Below, piece after piece: positions 1 to 5,358 of a stretch of 10,565 bases of DNA (positions are counted from its first letter, which is position 1; each line of letters starts with the position of its first letter). The stretch spans positions 1 to 10,565 of the forward strand of contig QWPO01000120.1 of NCBI GenBank assembly GCA_003669255.1. Direction: 5' to 3'. The notes below the pieces were generated by a model. That model saw only the letters and a list, made by a program, of their open reading frames with translations, was not told where the DNA came from and made no database searches. This DNA is from Planctomycetota bacterium. GTDB lineage: Bacteria; Planctomycetota; Planctomycetia; Pirellulales; UBA1268. Position numbers and translations under genes: made by a program.

Positions 1-2
1 AA

Positions 3-17
3 CACCCTCCGGGGGTG
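3..17. terminator. Short hairpin at window edge, possible end of an upstream unit
   Basis: CACCC at 3-7 and GGGTG at 13-17 form a 5-bp stem around a 5-base loop. No T-run follows on either strand. It could terminate a gene lying left of the window, but that gene is not visible, so this is only a weak structural call. Confidence 0.15.
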
Positions 18-96
18 GAGAGGGTAGCAGGGACGGCCGGACCGCCCAAGACAGACTCCTGATCTGGAAAACGTGGCTTTTCCGCGGGCCATGCGC

Positions 97-102
97 TACG
101 CT
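97..102 (+). promoter_or_regulatory. Possible -10-like TACGCT upstream of the antiporter
   Basis: TACGCT lies 39 bases before the ATG at 142. The same hexamer occurs in the two promoter-like sites between the divergent genes at 4127-4134 and 4192-4199, although here it lacks the preceding GG. If it is a promoter element, translation must start at 142 rather than at the earlier in-frame GTG (73) or ATG (91). A hexamer alone can occur by chance, so this is weak. Confidence 0.2.
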
Positions 103-141
103 CTGAAGGCAGTCCCTCCCCCGAGCACGTCCCCGTCGCCC

Positions 142-1902
142 ATGTTCCTCGCCGACCTTGTCATCGTGTTTGCGGTCGCGGCGGCCGTCGTCTTCGCCTT
201 CGGCCTCCTCCGGCTCCCGAGCGTCGTCGGGCTGCTCGTGGCGGGCGTCCTGGTGGGACCCTACGGGCTGTCGCTCGTCTCCGACCTGCACGTCGTCGAG
301 GCGCTCGCCGAGATCGGCGTCGTCGTGCTGCTATTCACGGTGGGCCTCGAGTTCTCGCTCTCGCGGCTGATCGTCATGCTGCCGACGATGGCCCGGGTGG
401 GCCTGCCGCAGATCGTCGGCACCACGGCGTTGGTAACGATGGCCACGTGGTGGTATCTCGGCACGCTGCCGCAGGCGGTGTTCGCCGGCATGCTGGTGGC
501 GATGTCGAGCACGGCGATTGTGCTCAAGCTCCTCGCCGACCGCGGCGAGACCGCCGCCCCGCACGGTCGACTCACCGTCGCCGTGCTCCTCCTGCAGGAT
601 CTCGTCGTCGTCGCCGCGATGCTCGCCGTGCCACTGCTCGCCTCGGCAGCGGGCGTCCGGCCGCCGCCCCAGGCCACTGCGGCTGTCGGCCACGCTGCCG
701 GCCTATTCGCCAACCCGGTCACCTCCGTGGCGGCAGGTCTCGCGACCGTGGCGGCGGTGCTCGCCGTCGGCCGCGTCCTCGTGCCCCGAATCCTCCACGC
801 GGTGGTCCGACTGCGAAACCGCGAGCTCTTTCTGATGACCATCGTGCTCGCCTGCCTTGGCACCGCCGCGATCACCGCTCAGGTCGGCCTCTCGCTCGCC
901 CTCGGGGCCTTTCTCGCGGGCCTTCTGCTCTCGGAGAGCGAGTACGGCCACCAGGCGTTCACCGAGGTACTGCCGTTTCGCGATACCCTGGCGAGCCTAT
1001 TCTTCGTCTCGGTCGGCATGCTGCTCGACGTTCGGTTTCTCGCCGAACACGCTGCGCTGGTGGCGGTCACGGTGCTGGCGATCGTGCTGGGAAAGACCGC
1101 GATGACCGCCATCCCGGCGCTGCTGGCTGGCTATCCGCCGCGAACAAGCCTGCTCGCCGGTGCCGCACTCGCTCAGGTCGGTGAGTTTTCGTTCGTGCTC
1201 GGCTCCCGCGGCGCCGAAGCCGGCCTGCTCGACCGCGACGACTACCAGACATTCCTGGCCTCGGCCGTGCTCACGATGGCCGCCACGCCGCTGCTCGCCG
1301 TGGTCCTCCCCGGCTGGCTCGACCGCCTCTCGCAGTCGCGGTTGTGCGGCAGGTGGCTCGCCGACCGCACCCCGCCGGCGGGCCGCCAGGAACTCGCCGA
1401 CCACGTGATCATCGCCGGCTTCGGTCTCAACGGCCGCAACCTTGCCGCCGCCCTCGCCGAGTTCGGCGTGCCCCACGTCGTGCTCGAACTCAATCCCGAG
1501 ACGGTCCGCCACGAGCGGGCCCTTGGGCTCGACATTCACTACGGCGACTGCACCCGGGCCGCCGTTCTCGAGCACGTGGGCATCGCCCAGGCCCGGGCCT
1601 ACGTGCTGGCAATCTCCGACGCCGCCAGCACGCGGCGAAGCGTGCAGATCGCTCGCGAACTCGCGCCGGGCGTGAGGATCATCGTCCGTACCGAATATGT
1701 CCTCGAGGTCGAGGAGTTGCGGCACCTCGGGGCCGACGAGGTGATTCCCGCGGAGTTCGAGACGGCCCTGGCGCTCTTCGATCGCGTGCTCTCGATCTAC
1801 GATGTGCCCGAAGCCACGATCGACGACCGCGCCGACCGGATGCGGCTGGAGAACTACGGCTTCCTGAGGGCGCGCGCACGGCGCGACAGACCGGTATCCT
1901 GA
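142..1902 (+). CDS. Kef-type monovalent cation:proton antiporter with RCK (TrkA-N) domain
   Basis: This is an inner-membrane CPA2-family transporter expected to exchange K+ or Na+ for protons. In the 586-residue product, residues 1 to about 390 are an almost continuous series of hydrophobic helices (Na+/H+ exchanger fold, roughly 12-13 segments). They include the Kef-type Gln-Asp pair in TM5 (Q152, D153) and the conserved-looking EFSFVLGSRG stretch. Residues about 419-535 form a cytoplasmic Rossmann RCK domain with GFGLNG (426-431), an acidic residue at the end of strand two (E449) and the usual GD (468-469), suggesting gating by a nucleotide. No RCK_C domain follows. I chose ATG 142 because the transmembrane region begins directly after it. 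An in-frame GTG at 73 and ATG at 91 would add a Pro-rich leader unlike the family, and no clear Shine-Dalgarno decides the start. The substrate ion cannot be read from sequence. It is probably transcribed with the propeller gene 22 bases downstream. Confidence 0.9.
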   Translation: MFLADLVIVFAVAAAVVFAFGLLRLPSVVGLLVAGVLVGPYGLSLVSDLHVVEALAEIGVVVLLFTVGLEFSLSRLIVMLPTMARVGLPQIVGTTALVTMATWWYLGTLPQAVFAGMLVAMSSTAIVLKLLADRGETAAPHGRLTVAVLLLQDLVVVAAMLAVPLLASAAGVRPPPQATAAVGHAAGLFANPVTSVAAGLATVAAVLAVGRVLVPRILHAVVRLRNRELFLMTIVLACLGTAAITAQVGLSLALGAFLAGLLLSESEYGHQAFTEVLPFRDTLASLFFVSVGMLLDVRFLAEHAALVAVTVLAIVLGKTAMTAIPALLAGYPPRTSLLAGAALAQVGEFSFVLGSRGAEAGLLDRDDYQTFLASAVLTMAATPLLAVVLPGWLDRLSQSRLCGRWLADRTPPAGRQELADHVIIAGFGLNGRNLAAALAEFGVPHVVLELNPETVRHERALGLDIHYGDCTRAAVLEHVGIAQARAYVLAISDAASTRRSVQIARELAPGVRIIVRTEYVLEVEELRHLGADEVIPAEFETALALFDRVLSIYDVPEATIDDRADRMRLENYGFLRARARRDRPVS

Positions 1903-1924
1903 CGCGGTCCCCGGAGCTCCCTGG

Positions 1925-3280
1925 ATGACATCGCACTGCCTTCGCGCCCGTCTGGCCTGCCTGCTTATCGCGGTAGGTCTGCTCATGCCTCCCGCCATGG
2001 CTGACGCGCCCTGGCCGCAGTGGCGCGGTCCCGACGGACAGGGCCACGCCCCCGCGGCCCACGATCTCCCGGTCACCTGGAGCGAGACGGAAAACGTGGC
2101 CTGGAAAACGCCGCTGCCGGGTCGCGGCTGGTCGTCGCCCGTGCTCGACGAGCGGTTCGTGTGGATGACGACCGCGGTCGAGCGGGAGGCCACGCCGGAA
2201 GAGAAGGCGCGGCGGGCCGTGGAGCCCTCGGGCGGCCAGGCTCGACACGTGGCGACGTCCCTGAGCCTGCGGGCCCTCGCCGTCGATCGTGATTCGGGTC
2301 GGCTCGTCCACGACGTCGAACTCTTCGTGATCAACGAGCCGCAGCCGATCCACACGCTCAACTCCTACGCGTCGCCGTCGCCCGTGCTCACCGAGGGGCG
2401 GCTCTACTGCCACTTCGGCGACTTCGGCACCGCCTGCGTCGAGACGGCGACGGGGAAGGTGCTGTGGGCAAACCGGGACCTGCGACTCGACCACATGAAC
2501 GGCCCGGGGAGCACGCCGATCGTCTGGAACAACCTGCTGATCGTGAACTGCGACGGCATCGACGTGCAGTTTGTCGGGGCACTCGATGCAGCCACCGGCC
2601 GACTCGCCTGGAAGACCTCGCGGAGCGGAGCCCTCCGCGACAATCCCGACCTCAAGAAGGCCTATGCCACGCCGATCATCGTGCGGCAGGGCGACCGTGA
2701 CGTGCTGATCTCGCCCGGCGCCGACTGGCTCTATGGCTACGATCCGAAGACGGGCGTGGAACTCTGGCGGATGAGCTACGGCGAACTTGGGTTTTCAGTG
2801 GTGCCCCGGCCGGTGACCGGCCATGGCCTCGTCTACATGAGCACGAGCTTCAACCAAGCGCGGCTGTTGGCCGTCAAGCTCGCCGCCGACGGTCGTGGCG
2901 CCGAGATCGTCTGGCAGGAAAAGAAGGGGGCTCCGAACATGCCCTCGCCGCTCGTCGTCGGCGAGCAGCTCTTCATGGTGAGCGACAAGGGTGTCGCCAC
3001 GTTTCTCGACGCCCGCACGGGCGCACCGATCGCCACGCTTCGACTCGGCGGCAACGTTTCGTCATCGCCCCTATTCGCCGATGGCCGGATCTACGTGGGC
3101 AACCGCGACGGCGACACGTTCGTGATCGATCCGGAAGCCAAGCCTGAGCCCGCGGTCATCGCCACCAACCATCTCGACGGTCGGATCTTTGCCACACCCG
3201 CCGCCGTCGGCGACTCGATGTACCTCCGCACCGACACGGCTCTCTACCGGCTCGGCGGCGGCTCGGGCGGACGCCCCTGA
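1925..3280 (+). CDS. Secreted PQQ-like beta-propeller repeat protein
   Basis: This 451-residue protein has a signal peptide at residues 1-26 (hydrophobic ACLLIAVGLL core, AMA cleavage site), so it should act in the periplasm or outside the cytoplasm. The mature protein opens with WPQWRGPDGQG, a hallmark of a large planctomycete family often labelled BamB-like or PQQ-binding-like. About seven blade-like repeats follow, recognisable by 'AxDxxTGxxxW' motifs: near 117-133, 169-187, 217-233, 268-285, 314-333, 357-373 and 397-415. This is consistent with a seven-bladed propeller. No dehydrogenase catalytic residues could be assigned, so cofactor binding and activity are uncertain and a binding or scaffold role is equally possible. 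GGAG at 1913-1916 lies 8 bases before the ATG and supports this start. The gene follows the antiporter by 22 bases on the same strand. Confidence 0.9.
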   Translation: MTSHCLRARLACLLIAVGLLMPPAMADAPWPQWRGPDGQGHAPAAHDLPVTWSETENVAWKTPLPGRGWSSPVLDERFVWMTTAVEREATPEEKARRAVEPSGGQARHVATSLSLRALAVDRDSGRLVHDVELFVINEPQPIHTLNSYASPSPVLTEGRLYCHFGDFGTACVETATGKVLWANRDLRLDHMNGPGSTPIVWNNLLIVNCDGIDVQFVGALDAATGRLAWKTSRSGALRDNPDLKKAYATPIIVRQGDRDVLISPGADWLYGYDPKTGVELWRMSYGELGFSVVPRPVTGHGLVYMSTSFNQARLLAVKLAADGRGAEIVWQEKKGAPNMPSPLVVGEQLFMVSDKGVATFLDARTGAPIATLRLGGNVSSSPLFADGRIYVGNRDGDTFVIDPEAKPEPAVIATNHLDGRIFATPAAVGDSMYLRTDTALYRLGGGSGGRP

Positions 3281-3342
3281 ACGGCGGCACGTCGAACCTC
3301 TCATACGGTTCCTCCAAGATCCTCGCGCGGCCGCCGTCCAAG

Positions 3343-3363
3343 CCCAACGCCGTGAGGCGTGGG
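3343..3363 (+). terminator. GUGA-tetraloop hairpin downstream of the propeller gene
   Basis: ACGCC (3347-3351) and GGCGT (3356-3360) pair perfectly around GTGA, a GNRA-type tetraloop in RNA. Three further C-G pairs (3343-3345 with 3361-3363) extend the stem after one bulged A at 3346. It lies 62 bases past the propeller stop codon. No T-tract follows, so it is either a non-canonical terminator or an mRNA 3'-end stabiliser. On the opposite strand it could serve the convergent gene. Confidence 0.35.
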
Positions 3364-3459
3364 GCGAACCGCCACAAGATGCGGCGTCCAGCGTGATTCG
3401 TCCGCGGCCTCACGGCCGGTCGGCTTTCATGTGCCGAGCACTCGATCGCGAGGATCAAG

Positions 3460-3475
3460 AGTGAGCCGTATCACA
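3460..3475. repeat. CRP/FNR-like palindrome AGTGA-N6-TCACA
   Basis: The sequence AGTGA, six bases, then TCACA matches 9 of 10 conserved positions of the enterobacterial CRP half-site consensus TGTGA-N6-TCACA. It lies just beyond the 3' end of the nucleotidyltransferase, between convergent genes, with no promoter to control. A DNA-binding role is therefore unlikely here, and a weak 3'-end hairpin is equally plausible. Confidence 0.2.
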
Positions 3476-3490
3476 CGTGGAGAAGGCCCG

Positions 3491-4078
3491 TCAGCCGTCC
3501 GGGTCGTCGAGCAGCTGCTGCAGACGCGCCGCATGCTCGGGGAGGCACTTCGGGAGCCAGGAGGCGTCGATGAGGCCGAGATCGATCAAGTCCCGAAGGT
3601 GCATGCGGTCCTTGTCACGAAATGAATTGAGCTTCATGCGCACGAGCGCATCGAGCGCGACGACGTGGTAATCGTCGGCCCGTTCCCGTTCGGTGACGTC
3701 CGCCGTGGGCAGGGGATACGACTCACGAACCTTCTCCCCGGCAAACAACAGATGAACGGCGTCCCGCGGATTACCACCGGGGCCGTCGATGAAGCAGGTC
3801 ACGTCCATCACCTTGGCATGCACGAACCCGACCGATTCCAGCGCCGCCTTGACGGCCTCGAAGTCGCTGCGCCGCACGAGGATGTCCACGTCCTGCGTGT
3901 TCCGCACGGCGGCACGGTCCACCCGCGACACCCACGCGGCCACGGCGTTGCCACCGGCCACGGCATACGGGATGCCGGCCCGTTCCAGGGCGGCGGTCGC
4001 TCGCAGCGCTCGTTCGCGGACGGCTTGCACGGCTTCGATCATCCTCTGCCATGAGAAATCGCGGAGTTCGACCGCCAT
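3491..4078 (-). CDS. Nucleotidyltransferase-fold protein, AbiEii-like
   Basis: This 195-residue soluble protein has the signature of a minimal nucleotidyltransferase: GG at residues 42-43 (AVAGGNAVAAW) followed by DVD at 63-65 (TQDVDILV), the usual pair of metal-binding aspartates. The C-terminal part contains LVRMKLNSFRDKDRMHLRDL (about 146-165), resembling the helical segment of AbiEii-type proteins. The third catalytic carboxylate is not obvious. Such proteins transfer nucleotides to RNA, protein or small molecules, and the target cannot be told from sequence. The frame is open upstream to 4252, but I start at the ATG at 4078 because GAGG lies 7 bases before it (minus strand) and the extra 58 codons look non-coding and run across the divergent intergenic region. 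No antitoxin, HEPN partner or AbiEi-like gene is adjacent; the neighbours are a convergent propeller gene and a divergent isomerase. It may be a stand-alone housekeeping-type family member. Confidence 0.8.
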   Translation of the reverse strand: MAVELRDFSWQRMIEAVQAVRERALRATAALERAGIPYAVAGGNAVAAWVSRVDRAAVRNTQDVDILVRRSDFEAVKAALESVGFVHAKVMDVTCFIDGPGGNPRDAVHLLFAGEKVRESYPLPTADVTERERADDYHVVALDALVRMKLNSFRDKDRMHLRDLIDLGLIDASWLPKCLPEHAARLQQLLDDPDG

Positions 4079-4126
4079 AGACGCACCTCGATCGTGTTCA
4101 GACCAAAGCCTGCGGCCTGCCACGAT

Positions 4127-4134
4127 AGCGTACC
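4127..4134 (-). promoter_or_regulatory. GGTACGCT promoter-like element for the nucleotidyltransferase
   Basis: Read on the minus strand, GGTACGCT sits 48 bases before the ATG at 4078. An identical 8-mer on the opposite strand at 4192-4199 precedes the divergent gene by a similar distance. TACGCT may act as a -10 hexamer with an extended GG. No good -35 match was recognised. The inference rests on duplication, orientation and spacing only. Confidence 0.35.
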
Positions 4135-4188
4135 GCGCCGCGCTGCCGGGGTCACCGCGGTCCTCGGGAGTGCCACTGGAGCGGTTTC

Positions 4189-4205
4189 GCGGGTACGCTT
4201 CCCGC
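4189..4205 (+). promoter_or_regulatory. GGTACGCT element inside a small inverted repeat, upstream of the isomerase
   Basis: GGTACGCT (4192-4199) lies 55 bases before the ATG at 4255. It is framed by a perfect 5-bp inverted repeat, GCGGG (4189-4193) and CCCGC (4201-4205), around TACGCTT. The element could be a -10-like promoter core, with the flanking repeat a possible operator or simply a hairpin. The minus-strand copy at 4127-4134 has no such flanking repeat. Confidence 0.3.
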
Positions 4206-4254
4206 ATCCCCTGAAAACCCACGCCGCGATCAGACGGCGCGAGGATGCACACCC

Positions 4255-5358
4255 ATGAAGCGAGCCTCAGCCATCGGTCGTTCGGTCTCCCGCCGGATCT
4301 TTCTGGCGGCGTCGCTCGCGGCCGCCGCGGCCCGGGCGACAGGGGCGAACACGGCCGTCCGCCGCCGTGGCATTCCGCTCGGCTTTGACAACTTTGCCGT
4401 GCGGGCGCTCGGGTGGAACGCCCCGCAGCTCGTCGATCACGCCGAGTCGCTCGCGTGCGACTCCGTGTTCATCACCGACTTCGGACCGTTCGCGGGCAAG
4501 ACCGACGACGCCGCGCTCACCGACCTGCGGGCCTACGCCGCCGACAAGGGCGTGGGCATCGAACTTGGCTCCTGGAGCATCTGCCCCACGTCAAAGACCT
4601 TCAAGTCGGAGTTTGGCTCACCCGCGGAGCATCTCGCCACCGGCATCCGCATGGCGCAGGCGCTCGGCTCGCAGGCCTTTCGCGTGATCCTCGGCAACCA
4701 CGAGGATCGGCTCTCGCCCGGCGGCATCGCGGCCCGGATCGTCGACACCGTGGCCGTGCTCCGGGCCGTGAAGCGGCAGGCCCTCGACGCCGGGGTGAAG
4801 ATCGCCCTGGAAAACCACGCCGGCGACCTGCGCTCGGCGGAACTGAAGGCGCTCGTGGAGGAGGCCGGGGCTGACTTCGTGGGCGTGAACTTCGACTCGG
4901 GGAACGCCTGCTGGACGCTCGAGGATCCGGTGCGGGCCCTGGAGACGCTCGCGCCGCACATCGTCACCACGAGCCTCCGCGACTCGATGCTCTGGCGCAC
5001 GCCCGAGGGCGTGGCCGTGCAGTGGACGGCGATGGGGGAGGGCTGCACCGATCTCGCCGCCTTCTTCGACACCTTCGAGAAGGGCTGCCCCGGCGTGACA
5101 GTGCACATCGAGACGATCTCGGGCTTCGCGCGGACGTTTCCGATCTACGACCGCGGCTTCTGGAAATCCTTTCCTGACGGGAAGGCCGACGAACTCGCCG
5201 CCTTCATGGCCCTGGCCGAGAAGGGTCATGCGATTGATCCCTTCGCCCCACCACCCGCCGCCAATCGGGCCGAGGCCGAACGGGCCTATCAACTCGACGA
5301 ACTCGCCCGCAGCATCCGCTACTGCCGCGAGCAGCTCGGACTCGGCATCCGGGCGTGA
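4255..5358 (+). CDS. Tat-exported sugar phosphate isomerase/epimerase-like TIM barrel
   Basis: This 367-residue protein begins with a Tat-type signal, SRRIFL at 12-17 followed by an Ala-rich hydrophobic stretch to about residue 30, so it is probably exported folded. The rest resembles the xylose isomerase-like TIM barrel (AP endonuclease family 2), which includes hydroxypyruvate isomerases and keto-sugar 3-epimerases. Likely metal or catalytic residues are E186 (ALENHAGD), D214 (NFDSGNA) and E286 (VHIETISG). At the position where relatives carry a metal-binding His, within an H-x-K/R-D motif, this protein has Ser (S240 in TTSLRDS). Activity may therefore be altered or lost. GAGG at 4241-4244, 10 bases before the ATG, supports the start. 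The last 40 bases overlap the 3' end of the minus-strand phosphatase gene. The substrate is unknown; planctomycetes carry many such paralogues, generally linked to sugar breakdown. Confidence 0.87.
   Translation: MKRASAIGRSVSRRIFLAASLAAAAARATGANTAVRRRGIPLGFDNFAVRALGWNAPQLVDHAESLACDSVFITDFGPFAGKTDDAALTDLRAYAADKGVGIELGSWSICPTSKTFKSEFGSPAEHLATGIRMAQALGSQAFRVILGNHEDRLSPGGIAARIVDTVAVLRAVKRQALDAGVKIALENHAGDLRSAELKALVEEAGADFVGVNFDSGNACWTLEDPVRALETLAPHIVTTSLRDSMLWRTPEGVAVQWTAMGEGCTDLAAFFDTFEKGCPGVTVHIETISGFARTFPIYDRGFWKSFPDGKADELAAFMALAEKGHAIDPFAPPPAANRAEAERAYQLDELARSIRYCREQLGLGIRA

Larger units (their letters stand above)
3281..3490. other. Spacer between convergent genes, no gene, several inverted repeats
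   Basis: These 210 bases separate the stop codons of the plus-strand propeller gene and the minus-strand nucleotidyltransferase. I see no credible coding frame. They contain a tetraloop hairpin (3343-3363), a 5-bp stem CGGCC/GGCCG at 3405-3418, a small CTCG/CGAG stem at 3441-3452, a palindrome AGTGA-N6-TCACA at 3460-3475, and two near-complementary 9-mers (3303-3311 and 3463-3471, one G-T pair). The simplest explanation is a bidirectional termination region; a decayed structured RNA is an alternative. Confidence 0.5.

Noticed and set aside
997..2361. Long minus-strand frame (454 codons) opposite the antiporter and propeller genes
   Set aside because: It spans the junction of two well-recognised plus-strand genes, is rich in Arg/Gly/His typical of antisense GC-rich frames, and shows no domain.
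3281..3314. Group II intron domain V at the ACGGTTC sequence
   Set aside because: The 34-base segment has only four pairing positions at its base before a mismatch and lacks the AGC catalytic triad, so a functional domain V is excluded. A decayed remnant is left open in the findings.
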